A program made the translations under genes and the position numbers. This document shows, in pieces, positions 43,145 to 50,819 of a stretch of 64,000 nt of DNA. The stretch comes from Polaromonas sp. (GTDB taxonomy: Bacteria; Pseudomonadota; Gammaproteobacteria; Burkholderiales; Burkholderiaceae_C), in contig NZ_JAQSDA010000025.1 in NCBI RefSeq assembly GCF_029945685.1, positions 186,001-250,000 on the forward strand. Direction: 5' to 3'. Position 1 is the first letter of the stretch; each line of letters begins with the position of its first letter. The notes under the pieces are model-generated. The model worked only from the letters and a program-made list of their open reading frames with translations. It searched no databases and was not told where the DNA came from.

Positions 43145-43759
43145 ATGGAACCCAAATCCCATTGGGAGCAGGTCTACACCGCCAATGCTGCCGAAGCCGT
43201 GAGCTGGTACCAGCCGCACGCGACCTTGTCGCTCGAGCTGATCCTGCGTGTCGCCCACGACAAGTCGGCGCGTATTGTCGATGTGGGGGGCGGGGCTTCC
43301 CGCCTGGTGGACGACCTGCTGGACCACGGCATGACGGATGTGAGCGTGCTGGATATTTCCGGTGCGGCGCTTGAGGTGGCTCGCCGCCGGCTCGGTGAGC
43401 GGGCAGGGCGGGTGCGCTGGATCGAGGGCGACATCACGACTGTGCCGCTGGAGAAAGCCGGCATCGATGTCTGGCACGACCGGGCCGTTTTCCATTTCCT
43501 CACCGATCCGGCCGATCGCGCCGCTTATGTTGCCCAGGTGCGCCGTGCCGTGCGCCCGGGCGGGCATGTCATCGTGGCGGCCTTTGCCCCTGACGGGCCC
43601 CTGCAATGCAGCGGCCTGCCTGTGGTCCGGTATGCGCCCGATGCGCTGCATGCCGAGTTTGGCGGCGCTTTTGAACTGCTGGAACACTTGCAGGAAGACC
43701 ATCGCACGCCTTCCGGTGCCCTGCAGCATTTCGTGTATTGCCATTGCGTCCTGCATTGA
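43145..43759 (+). CDS. Class I SAM-dependent methyltransferase
   Basis: 204 residues with CCCGGAGACGTTTC upstream of the ATG. Motif I is ARIVDVGGGASRLVDDLLDH, motif II VSVLDISGAALEVARRRLG, and the core end is VWHDRAVFHFLTDPADRAAY. It resembles the small methyltransferases that begin HWEQVYTANAAEAVSWYQ. The substrate is unknown. Confidence 0.88.
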   Translation: MEPKSHWEQVYTANAAEAVSWYQPHATLSLELILRVAHDKSARIVDVGGGASRLVDDLLDHGMTDVSVLDISGAALEVARRRLGERAGRVRWIEGDITTVPLEKAGIDVWHDRAVFHFLTDPADRAAYVAQVRRAVRPGGHVIVAAFAPDGPLQCSGLPVVRYAPDALHAEFGGAFELLEHLQEDHRTPSGALQHFVYCHCVLH

Positions 43760-43820
43760 CGGGGTCCCAGAAGACGGCCTGGCACGCGGCTCGCCGCAGG
43801 CATCCGGACGGGGGCAGGTT

Positions 43821-43883
43821 TTTGAAGCCAAAAAGGCCTTCAGCCCTTGTTGGACGGGCGCTGGCAGCTATCAAAAACAAAGT
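43821..43883 (-). repeat. Element S between the methyltransferase gene and the next gene
   Basis: On the minus strand TTTTGATAGCTGCCAGCGCC, then GTCCAACAAGGGCTGAAGGC and CTTTTTGGCTTCAAA. It is one of the two best copies for defining the 3' part of the S consensus (AAAAAGGCTTGAA). Confidence 0.8.
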
Positions 43884-43943
43884 GACCTGGGAGGCGGGGC
43901 ATTCTGGCTTGTTTTTCGGCCAAAAGCCCCCAGTTTCAGAGGC

Positions 43944-44297
43944 ATGAACACGACCCAAACCCCTTCTTTCAGTGCCAACCTGACCGTGACCCACGTGCTG
44001 GCTGAACTGCTCGAGCGGCTGGAGCACAGCGCCGTGCCGGTCGGTCCGGAGCAATACCGCTCGGTGGTGACGCATCTGGTTCAGGCCTTGGGCGGCGTAG
44101 AGCCCGGTCGCGAATTGGGTGCTTTGCTGGACACGCACCCGGCCGCGGCCGAATTGTACGAAAATGTCTATTACCAGCATGCGGGCCTGTGCCGCTCGCC
44201 GCTGGATCCGGCGCTGGCTGCTGAACGGCAGGCCAGGCAAGCCATAGAGCGCGCAATGCGCCAACCCAACCAAGGAAACACCCATGGCCAGAGCTGA
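43944..44297 (+). CDS. Conserved hypothetical protein, 117 aa
   Basis: It starts MNTTQTPSFSANLTVTHVLA with CAGAGGC just before the ATG. The sequence is helical (LLERLEHSAVPVGPEQYRSV, YENVYYQHAGLCRSPLDPAL), soluble and without Cys clusters. The family is not recognised by me. Its 3' end overlaps the next gene by 14 bp, so the two are co-translated. Confidence 0.65.
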   Translation: MNTTQTPSFSANLTVTHVLAELLERLEHSAVPVGPEQYRSVVTHLVQALGGVEPGRELGALLDTHPAAAELYENVYYQHAGLCRSPLDPALAAERQARQAIERAMRQPNQGNTHGQS

Positions 44298-44517
44298 TGC
44301 CAAAACCACCGTCCTTGCCGACGGACTGCGTTACAAATCCAAGGTATCGGGCTCCCCGTTTGTCGCGTCTGCTTCTTTCGGTGCTGCCACGATGTCGTGC
44401 TTCATGTGCGGCAAACACCGTCCCCGCTCGCAGATGGGCACACGCAAGGTGCTGGGCAAGTCCCACGCCGTGTGTGCACCGTCGTGCAAGGCGCTGGACG
44501 AAGCCAACAACAGCTGA
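44284..44517 (+). CDS. Hypothetical protein with CxxC zinc-ribbon-like motif, 77 aa
   Basis: It begins MARADAKTTVLADGLRYKSK behind an AAGGAAACACCC ribosome site. The Cys pair in MSCFMCGKHRPRSQMGT and a later CAPSCKAL pair could bind one zinc. The rest is a short basic region. It overlaps the preceding gene by 14 bp and lies 23 bp before trxC, with which it may be transcribed. Confidence 0.65.
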   Translation: MARADAKTTVLADGLRYKSKVSGSPFVASASFGAATMSCFMCGKHRPRSQMGTRKVLGKSHAVCAPSCKALDEANNS

Positions 44518-44540
44518 TTCAGAATGCAGACGGGATACAG

Positions 44541-44978
44541 ATGACGGATTCCCTGCACATCGTGTGCCCGCACTGCCACACGACCAACCGCGTCAAGAGT
44601 GCGGACCTGGCCAAGGCGCCGGACTGCGGCAGTTGCCACCAGGCGCTGTTCACCCGGCATCCGGTCAACCTCGACGAAGCGGCGTTTGACCGCCACATCA
44701 CGCGCAACCAGATTCCGGTGCTTGTCGATTTCTGGGCGCCCTGGTGCGGCCCCTGCCTGCAGATGGCGCCGGCCTATGAACAGGCCGCCGCGCAACTGGA
44801 GCCTGCGGTTCGCGTGGTCAAGGTGGACACCGAGGCCTCCCGGAACCTGGGCGCACGCTTCAACATCCGCAGCATTCCCACGCTGGCGCTGTTCGTGAAC
44901 GGCCGCGAGGTCGCGCGCCAGCCCGGCGCCATGGGCGCGGCCGACATCGTGCGCTGGACACGGTCGCACATCGGCTGA
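44541..44978 (+). CDS. trxC: Thioredoxin 2
   Basis: 145 residues. An N-terminal zinc-finger extension (IVCPHCHTTNRVKSADLAKA, then PDCGSC) precedes a thioredoxin domain with the active site FWAPWCGPC (about residues 66-74) and the cis-Pro segment IRSIPTLALF. This is the TrxC/thioredoxin-2 arrangement. It reduces protein disulfides in the cytosol, often under oxidative stress. The start is chosen at ATG 44541 (MTDSLHIVC). Confidence 0.93.
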   Translation: MTDSLHIVCPHCHTTNRVKSADLAKAPDCGSCHQALFTRHPVNLDEAAFDRHITRNQIPVLVDFWAPWCGPCLQMAPAYEQAAAQLEPAVRVVKVDTEASRNLGARFNIRSIPTLALFVNGREVARQPGAMGAADIVRWTRSHIG

Positions 44979-45185
44979 AGCCCGTGCTGCCGGCGCGGAC
45001 CGCGTCTCCCGGTTCCGCGTCTGGCCCTCAACTTGTCAGGCAGCCTGCCGTTAAGCATGCATGGCTCTGCTGCTTGTCCTTCAAAAAATCACGCTTGCTG
45101 TCCCGGCACATTGCCGCCGGTACGGATGCAGGCGGGAGTACGGGTTGACAGGCCTGCCGCTGGTTGATTTTTCTGGAGAACCCTC

Positions 45186-45644
45186 ATGATCCGCACCCAC
45201 ACCCTTGGCCTCAAAGAGGCTTGTCTCACCGCTGTTTCCGCGCTCGACGAGCTGGTGTTCGAGCTCGTCTGCGGGAGCCCGCAGAAGTTGTCTCCCGTGT
45301 TCCTCGACTGGGTGGCCGACGAAGCCACGCCTTTTGTCGAGCGGCAGGTTGCCAGGTCCTTCGCTACACCGCAGTTTGCGGCCAGCCTGCGGATCGGCGA
45401 TCAGCGTGTGGCCATGGCGCGCTGGGTGCGGCTGTGGGTCGGGCCGCGCATCGTGGCCGGTTTTGACGAACTGGCTGTCTGCCTGCCGGAGTTTGCCTGT
45501 AGCCGGCCCGCAGGCCACCCGCCTGTGCAGGTGGCTGCTGCGCGCTCCGGCGCCAGCACGCTCGGCCCTCGTTTCCTTGCCCTGCTGGGGCTGGACGGCG
45601 CCGGCAGCACCGGCATGCAGGGTTCCCCGCAACGCTATCAATAG
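45186..45644 (+). CDS. Hypothetical protein, 152 aa
   Basis: It starts MIRTHTLGLKEACLTAVSAL behind TTTCTGGAGAACCCTC, a good ribosome site. It is helical in the first 100 residues (DEATPFVERQVARSFATPQF, MARWVRLWVGPRI), and low-complexity after that. The last residues (PQRYQ) and the stop come from an S element. The 207 bp before it (44979-45185) hold no gene that I can support. Confidence 0.55.
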   Translation: MIRTHTLGLKEACLTAVSALDELVFELVCGSPQKLSPVFLDWVADEATPFVERQVARSFATPQFAASLRIGDQRVAMARWVRLWVGPRIVAGFDELAVCLPEFACSRPAGHPPVQVAAARSGASTLGPRFLALLGLDGAGSTGMQGSPQRYQ

Positions 45645-45866
45645 AGTAGCTGCTAGGAGTCTGCGCGGCAGAAGGATCGTCGGCTGCAAAGCGACCGCAG
45701 CGGTCCATTTTTCACCGGCTTATTGCCCCATAGCGACGGCTATGGGGCTGAAAATCCGGCAAAAACTGTCCTCGCTGGGGCCGCTTTTCGCTTCGACGCC
45801 TTCTGCCGCGCAGACTCCTAGCGCCAGGCCTCATTGGGCTGGGGGCCGATTTCGTGCATGAAACAG
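45633..45866 (+). repeat. Element S split by an inserted inverted-repeat element
   Basis: GCTATCAATAGAGTAGCTGC at the left end and GCGCCAGGCC...TTGGGCTGGGGGCCGATTTC at the right end together reconstitute one S copy if the 161 bp between the two CTAG copies are removed. The two CTAG sequences are the target duplication. This 327-bp gap between the 152-aa gene and the 2OG oxygenase holds only repeat DNA. Confidence 0.8.
45657..45817. mobile_element. 161-bp non-coding inverted-repeat (MITE-like) element with CTAG duplication
   Basis: Perfect 19-bp terminal inverted repeats, GAGTCTGCGCGGCAGAAGG (45657-45675) and CCTTCTGCCGCGCAGACTC (45799-45817), are flanked by CTAG at 45653-45656 and 45818-45821. 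The inside is a near-continuous imperfect palindrome with a perfect central stem CCCCATAGC-GACG-GCTATGGGG. No ORF fits inside, so any transposase would act in trans. Confidence 0.8.
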
Positions 45867-45971
45867 GGCGCCTCCGCGCCCCACGCTGAATCGACGGGAT
45901 GTCCGTTTCCGGCGAGCATGGCCGCGGCCACCGGCCTACGCTTGGGTTTTTCCCCAGGACACCCACCCGCC

Positions 45972-46685
45972 ATGAACACCTTGTTGACGGACCGGCCGGC
46001 CGTAACCGGCTGGCCGACACTGACCGAAGAACTGCAGACGCGCGGCAGCGCCGTGTTGCCGCAGCTCTTGAGCCCTGCCCAGTGCGCGGCAACCGCCGCG
46101 CTTTACCGGCAGAACCCACTGTTTCGCAGCCGCGTCGTGATGGCGCGGCACGGTTTTGGCCAGGGCGAATACCAGTATTTCAACTACCCGCTGCCGGCCC
46201 TGGTTCAGCAACTGCGCAGCACCCTGTATCCCCGGCTGGTGGACGTGGCCAACCGCTGGAACGAAGCCATGGGCATCGCCGTGCGTTATCCGCCCGAACA
46301 TGCCTTGTTCCTCGCGCGCTGCCACGCGGCCGGCCAGACGCGACCGACGCCCTTGCTGCTGCAGTACGCGGAGGGCGACTACAACTGCCTGCACCAGGAC
46401 CTGTACGGTGAGCATGTGTTTCCCCTGCAGGTGGCGGTGTTGCTGTCGCGGCCGGGGGATGACTTCACTGGCGGCGAGTTTGTGCTGACCGAGCAGCGCC
46501 CGCGCATGCAGTCCCGCCCCGAGGTGATTCCCCTGGCGCAGGGCGACGCCGTGGTGTTTGCCGTGCACCACCGCCCGGTGCAGGGCAGCAGGGGTACTTA
46601 CAGGGTCCACATGCGCCACGGCGTCAGCACGCTACGCTCAGGCCAACGCCACACGCTGGGTGTGATTTTTCATGACGCGCAGTAA
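45972..46685 (+). CDS. 2-oxoglutarate/Fe(II)-dependent oxygenase
   Basis: 237 residues. The Fe(II) ligands are probably LHQDLYGEHVFPLQVAVLLS (HxD) and a distal His with Arg in GTYRVHMRHGVSTLR, and the sequence GDDFTGGEFVLTEQRP resembles prolyl-hydroxylase-type enzymes. Its C-terminus sits 25 bp before alkB in the same orientation, suggesting a common transcript and a role in DNA or protein repair. The substrate is unknown. Confidence 0.85.
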   Translation: MNTLLTDRPAVTGWPTLTEELQTRGSAVLPQLLSPAQCAATAALYRQNPLFRSRVVMARHGFGQGEYQYFNYPLPALVQQLRSTLYPRLVDVANRWNEAMGIAVRYPPEHALFLARCHAAGQTRPTPLLLQYAEGDYNCLHQDLYGEHVFPLQVAVLLSRPGDDFTGGEFVLTEQRPRMQSRPEVIPLAQGDAVVFAVHHRPVQGSRGTYRVHMRHGVSTLRSGQRHTLGVIFHDAQ

Positions 46686-46710
46686 GGCCTGAATTTGCGC
46701 AGGAGAAAGC

Positions 46711-47361
46711 TTGAGCACCGATCTTTTTGACGACTTGCCCCCGGTGGTGTCGCGCGAAACGCTGGCGCCCGGTGCCGTGTTGCTGCGCGGTTTCGCGCGC
46801 GAGGAGGGTGCTGCCCTGCTGCAAGCCATCGCCGAGGTCACCCGCCAGTCGCCGTTTCGCCATCTGGTCACGCCGGGGGGCTACACCATGTCGGTGGCCA
46901 TGAGCAATTGCGGCGCGCTGGGCTGGGTGTCGGACCGCAGCGGCTACCGCTACGACGCGCTGGACCCGCTGTCGGGCCAGCCCTGGCCCGCCATGCCCGC
47001 GATCCTGCGCGGCCTGGCCGTGCGTGCGGCGGCGCAGGCCGGGTTTGCCGACTTCGAGCCCGACGCCTGCCTGGTCAACCGTTACGAGCCGGGTGCGCGG
47101 CTTTCTCTGCACCAGGACCGGGATGAGCAGGATTTATCGGCGCCCATTGTTTCAGTCTCTCTTGGACTTCCTGCCGTGTTCCTGTTCGGGTCCACCAGCC
47201 GCAGCGACAAGCCGCAGCGTCATCGCCTGGCCCATGGGGACGTGGTGGTCTGGGGTGGGCCGTCGCGCCTGGCCTTCCATGGCGTGGCCCCGCTGGCCGA
47301 TGGCGAACACGCGCTGCTGGGGCGCCAGCGCATCAACCTGACGTTTCGCTGTGCGGGATGA
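46711..47361 (+). CDS. alkB: DNA oxidative demethylase AlkB
   Basis: 216 residues from a TTG preceded by GCAGGAGAAAGC. The Fe ligands are HxD in LVNRYEPGARLSLHQDRDEQ and the distal His in LAFHGVAP, with the 2OG Arg in RQRINLTFR. It removes 1-methyladenine and 3-methylcytosine from single-stranded DNA or RNA. The 2OG oxygenase upstream is a likely operon partner; no ada gene is in the window. Confidence 0.95.
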   Translation: MSTDLFDDLPPVVSRETLAPGAVLLRGFAREEGAALLQAIAEVTRQSPFRHLVTPGGYTMSVAMSNCGALGWVSDRSGYRYDALDPLSGQPWPAMPAILRGLAVRAAAQAGFADFEPDACLVNRYEPGARLSLHQDRDEQDLSAPIVSVSLGLPAVFLFGSTSRSDKPQRHRLAHGDVVVWGGPSRLAFHGVAPLADGEHALLGRQRINLTFRCAG

Positions 47362-47380
47362 AAGCGGATTCGAATTTTGC

Positions 47381-47974
47381 CTACTTCCCCATCTCTTTTT
47401 CCAGCGCCAGGCGGAACGCCTCGAGCTTGGCGTGGTAGTCGGCGGCTTCGCCGTAGGCCAGAAACCGTTCGTAGCGGGCGTGGGAACTGAACAGCTGGCG
47501 CGCATGTTTGATGGGGCAGAAATACTGCTCGGTGCGCGCCACGATTTCGGCCGCGTAGGCGATCAGCCCGTTGGCATAGGAGCAGTAGGTGCAGTGAAAA
47601 CGCTCGAACGCGTTGAGGTAGGCCAGGTGCTGGCGATCCAGCGCGATGTAGTCGGCACGCCTTACCTTGGCAATCCTGTAGATGGGAAAGCAGCTGGCCT
47701 GGTAGAACGTGACGCAGAGGTCAAGCACCGCCAGCGGAACAATCAGGCTGTAGATGATGGGTCCGGTCAGGAAGTTCTGCGGGCGGTCCGTCACGATCCA
47801 GCGCCACAGGCTGCGTTTGAGTTTGCGGTGGGTTTCGCGGATGGAGCCCTCGAATTCCACCCGTTTGCCCTTGAACTGGTACAGCAGCTGCGTCTCCTGT
47901 TCCCGCAGCGCGGCGCGCAGCTCGTCTTCCAGCGTGGTGATCTGACCTAGCAGCTCTTTGATTTTGGGATTCAC
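47381..47974 (-). CDS. Conserved hypothetical protein with one or two membrane segments
   Basis: 197 residues. The N-terminal half is a coiled coil (LGQITTLEDELRAALREQET), followed by the hydrophobic stretch FLTGPIIYSLIVPLAVLDLC and a Cys-rich C-terminal part (FHCTYCSYANGLIAYAAEIV, TEQYFCPIKHA) that might bind a metal. The family is not identified. It is convergent with alkB. Confidence 0.7.
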   Translation of the reverse strand: MNPKIKELLGQITTLEDELRAALREQETQLLYQFKGKRVEFEGSIRETHRKLKRSLWRWIVTDRPQNFLTGPIIYSLIVPLAVLDLCVTFYQASCFPIYRIAKVRRADYIALDRQHLAYLNAFERFHCTYCSYANGLIAYAAEIVARTEQYFCPIKHARQLFSSHARYERFLAYGEAADYHAKLEAFRLALEKEMGK

Positions 47975-48091
47975 GGTTTCTTCCAGTACGGGGGTCGGTG
48001 CACAAGCGGTGATCGCGAACCATTATTGATGGTTTCCGATGGCTGACGCCACACCGTTCGCCCTGCGCCTGACTTTCTGCCGCCCGCAAAG

Positions 48092-48118
48092 AAAAAAGCC
48101 CGCAGCGCGGGCTTTTTT
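48092..48118. terminator. Bidirectional terminator before the azoreductase gene end
   Basis: AAAAAAGCCCGC and GCGGGCTTTTTT form a perfect 12-bp stem with a 3-nt loop and T-runs in both directions. It lies 43 bp after the azoR stop and also shields the gene upstream of 47974. Confidence 0.93.
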
Positions 48119-48160
48119 CATGGGGACCACGCAGGCCTGACCGGCCTGCGCGCGCCGGGC

Positions 48161-48808
48161 TCAGGCGGCGAGGGCGGCCTGTGCTTCGTTGGCGGCTTTG
48201 GCTTGCGTCGCAATGTCGGCAGTGGCGGCAGCCAGGGCGGCGGCTTTGGCCGCGTCACCCATGGCCAGGCCTTCGGCGCGCACAAAACGCACGTCGGTGA
48301 TGCCGAAGAAACCGAACACGGTCTTCAGGTAGCTTTCCTGGTGCTCCATGGCATTGCCGGCGTCGCTGGTCGAATAGACGCCGCCGCGGGCAGACGCCAC
48401 GATCACGGTTTTGCCGCCGGCCAGGCCGACCGGGCCCTTGTCGGTGTAGGTGAAGGTGCGGCCGACCTGGGCGATGCGGTCAATCCAGGCCTTGAGCTGG
48501 CTGGGGATGGAGAAGTTGTACAGCGGTGCGCCGACCACAATCACGTCGGCGGCGAGGAACTGGGACACCAGCCCCTCGGAGACCGCGTTTTCGCGCTTTT
48601 GCGCGTCGCTCAGGTCGCTGCTGGCGGGCATGCGAAAACCCAGGGATTCGGCCGACAGGTGGCTGGGGGTGTCCACGGCCAGGTCGAGGTAGCTGACGTC
48701 GGTGGTCGGGTGGCCGGCGCGCCAGGAGGCGACGATCTGGGCCGTCAGCTGGCGCGACACGGAGTTGCCGCCGAGGATGCTGGAGTCGATGTGGAGAAGC
48801 TTGGTCAT
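48161..48808 (-). CDS. azoR: FMN-dependent NADH-azoreductase
   Basis: 215 residues from ATG 48808. It begins [20 protein letters not shown] with the flavodoxin-fold FMN site [11 protein letters not shown], then [20 protein letters not shown] and [19 protein letters not shown]. It reduces quinones and azo compounds with two electrons at a time. A divergent LysR regulator adjoins it, the standard arrangement for a regulated oxidoreductase. Confidence 0.93.
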   Translation of the reverse strand: MTKLLHIDSSILGGNSVSRQLTAQIVASWRAGHPTTDVSYLDLAVDTPSHLSAESLGFRMPASSDLSDAQKRENAVSEGLVSQFLAADVIVVGAPLYNFSIPSQLKAWIDRIAQVGRTFTYTDKGPVGLAGGKTVIVASARGGVYSTSDAGNAMEHQESYLKTVFGFFGITDVRFVRAEGLAMGDAAKAAALAAATADIATQAKAANEAQAALAA

Positions 48809-48998
48809 GAGGGGTTCCTTGAAGGGGTGAATCGGAGATGGATCGGGGATGAATCGCTTGGTGGCCGTATTCACCATGAATCGCAGCCATGGATAGATTG
48901 TGTGGGTGGATCTATTCATTGATAAGATGGCAAAAATGCGATAAATCGTCCCATGAATAGGACAATAAACACGCCAAATACCAAGCTGGGAGCCATCC

Positions 48999-49904
48999 AT
49001 GCAGGACCTGAACGACATGTTGTATTTCGCCGAAGTGGCCGAGCGCGGCGGTTTTGCGGCGGCGGGCCGGGCGCTGGGCCTGCCCAAGTCGCGGCTCTCG
49101 CGCCGGGTGGCCGAACTGGAGACGCGGCTTGGCGTGCGGCTGCTGCAGCGCACCACGCGCAAGCTATCGCTGACCGAGGCGGGCGAGCTCTACCTGCGCC
49201 ACTGCGTGGCCATGCGCGACGAGGCCCTGGCCGCTGGCGAGGCCGTGGCGCAGATGCAGAGTGAGCCGCGCGGGACGTTGCGCATCAGTTGCCCGGTGAC
49301 CCTGGCGCAAGGCACGCTGGGCTACCTGATTCCGCAGTACCTGGCCCAGCACCCGCATGTCAAGCTGGACATGCGCGTGACCAACCGGGTGGTGGACCTG
49401 GTGGAAGAGGGCATGGACGTGGCGCTGCGGGTGCGCCCCACGCTGGATGACAGCGGCAGCCTGGTCGTCAAGCAGCTGGGCGCCTCCTGCAGCTACCTGC
49501 TGGCCAGTCCCGCGCTGCTCAGGCGTCAGGGGGCGCCAGCCACACCTGCTGAGCTGAAAAACCTCGACACGGTGGCCATGTCTGCCACCGACGGGCGCAG
49601 CGCCTGGGAACTGGTCGGCCCGCAGGGGCAGGAGTTTGTGTTGCAGCATCAGCCGCGGTATGTGGCCGATGACCTGCAGACGCTCAAGCTGGCGGTGCTG
49701 GCCGGCACCGGCATGAGCTTTTTGCCCGAGATGCTTTGCACGGCCGAACTGCAGGCCAGGCTGCTGGTGCCGGTGCTGCCCGGTTGGGCCTTGCGGCCGG
49801 GCATGCTGCATGCCGTGTTTCCGTCGCGCCGGGGCCAGGTGCCGGCGGTGCGCAGTTTTCTGGATTTTCTTGGCCAACACCTGAAGTCCGATGTGCTGGC
49901 GTAG
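48999..49904 (+). CDS. LysR family transcriptional regulator
   Basis: 301 residues. The N-terminal helix-turn-helix is [20 protein letters not shown] followed by [20 protein letters not shown], with a CrgA/AaeR-like effector domain ([20 protein letters not shown]). It probably controls the divergent azoR gene. In the 190-bp intergenic region CTATTCAT (about 48912-48919) and ATGAATAG (about 48953-48960) form a symmetric pair 33 bp apart, a plausible LysR binding site. Confidence 0.92.
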   Translation: MQDLNDMLYFAEVAERGGFAAAGRALGLPKSRLSRRVAELETRLGVRLLQRTTRKLSLTEAGELYLRHCVAMRDEALAAGEAVAQMQSEPRGTLRISCPVTLAQGTLGYLIPQYLAQHPHVKLDMRVTNRVVDLVEEGMDVALRVRPTLDDSGSLVVKQLGASCSYLLASPALLRRQGAPATPAELKNLDTVAMSATDGRSAWELVGPQGQEFVLQHQPRYVADDLQTLKLAVLAGTGMSFLPEMLCTAELQARLLVPVLPGWALRPGMLHAVFPSRRGQVPAVRSFLDFLGQHLKSDVLA

Positions 49905-49910
49905 GAAGGC

Positions 49911-49974
49911 GCTCCTGTTTTCAGAGCAGCTCGCGCAGGTAGAACAAGGGTCGAAGGCCGATCTGATGCCTTGA
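49911..49974 (+). repeat. Element S after the LysR gene
   Basis: GCTCCTGTTTTCAGAGCAGC, then TCGCGCAGGTAGAACAAGGG, then TCGAAGGCC and GCCTTGA: a diverged S copy just past the LysR stop. Confidence 0.6.
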
Positions 49975-50056
49975 TACGGGCGAACAGCAAAAAGAGGCTG
50001 CCCGTAGACGACTCCTCTCTGCGATTCAGACATAAAAGTGCCCCACTGCACTGGTT

Positions 50057-50089
50057 ATATCGTTATGCAATATAAATTTAAAACGATAT
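50057..50089. promoter_or_regulatory. Inverted repeat upstream of the sulfate-transport operon, CysB-like site
   Basis: ATATCGTT and AACGATAT form perfect arms 17 bp apart; between them lies TTATGCAATATAA, which shares the TTATGC(A/G)AATA core with the cys operon site at 38557. The region is the most AT-rich part of the gap before the hydrolase-cysTWA operon. It may bind CysB or a Cbl/SsuR-type regulator. Confidence 0.5.
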
Positions 50090-50110
50090 ATTCTTTTGAG
50101 TTTTAAAGAT

Positions 50111-50153
50111 GACTCCTCACAATGCATTTTTTGATTACGAATGCACAGGAGTC
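50111..50153. promoter_or_regulatory. Hairpin in the leader of the sulfate-transport operon
   Basis: GACTCCT and AGGAGTC (7 bp) enclose TGCATT and AATGCA, giving a two-part stem of 13 bp with an internal loop, about 50 bp before the hydrolase start. No T-run follows. It may be an RNA structure or a binding site. Confidence 0.4.
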
Positions 50154-50201
50154 CTCATGGCAACATCCCGACCCGCCCACACTTCGTTTGTCCACTGACG
50201 A

Positions 50202-50819
50202 TTGGTCAAGCAGGTGCGTTTCATCATCGTTCCCGGCTGGCGCGACTCCGGCCCCGGCCACTGGCAAAGCCTGTGGGCCGGACGCCTGGACGACGCCGTG
50301 CGCGTGCAGCAGGACGACTGGATCACGCCCAGCCGCCAGGCCTGGGTGGCTTCGATCGCCCGCACCATCCTGCTGCAAACCGAACCGGTCGTCATCGTGG
50401 CGCACAGCCTGGGCTGCATTGCCACCACGCACCTGCCGGCCGATGCGGCCGCGCGCATCCATGGCGCCTTGCTGGTGGCCCCGGCCGACCCGGAGCGCCG
50501 CTCCATCCTGAGCGACTTCGCACCCGTGCCCGCCCGCAAGCTGCCTTACCGCAGCGTGCTGGTGGCCAGCAGCAACGACCCGTATTGCCCGGTGCGCCTG
50601 GCGGGCGCCTATGCGCGGGCGTGGGGCAGCGAGTTTGTGCGCATCCAGAACGGCGGCCACATCAACATCGAATCGGGCCACGGCGAATGGCCGCTGGGCG
50701 TGGCCCTGCTGCAGTCGCTGGCCGGTGATGTGGAGGTCGCTTCCCGCCTTCATTCGCCTTCACCTTCTTCCTCTTCTTTTCCCCCTTCTTTTCCTTCCGC
50801 TCTTCTGGAAACTGTATGA
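50202..50819 (+). CDS. RBBP9/YdeN family serine hydrolase with a low-complexity tail
   Basis: 205 residues from a TTG at 50202; a GTG at 50217 (start of RFIIVPGWRDSGPG) is an alternative. The alpha/beta-hydrolase triad is visible: nucleophile Ser in VAHSLGC, Asp in SSNDPYCP, and His in QNGGHINIESGHGEWP. The final 25 residues (SRLHSPSPSSSSFPPSFPSA) are encoded by a pure polypyrimidine tract and look unrelated to the fold. Its stop overlaps the start of the sulfate-binding protein gene by 4 bp. Confidence 0.8.
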   Translation: MVKQVRFIIVPGWRDSGPGHWQSLWAGRLDDAVRVQQDDWITPSRQAWVASIARTILLQTEPVVIVAHSLGCIATTHLPADAAARIHGALLVAPADPERRSILSDFAPVPARKLPYRSVLVASSNDPYCPVRLAGAYARAWGSEFVRIQNGGHINIESGHGEWPLGVALLQSLAGDVEVASRLHSPSPSSSSFPPSFPSALLETV

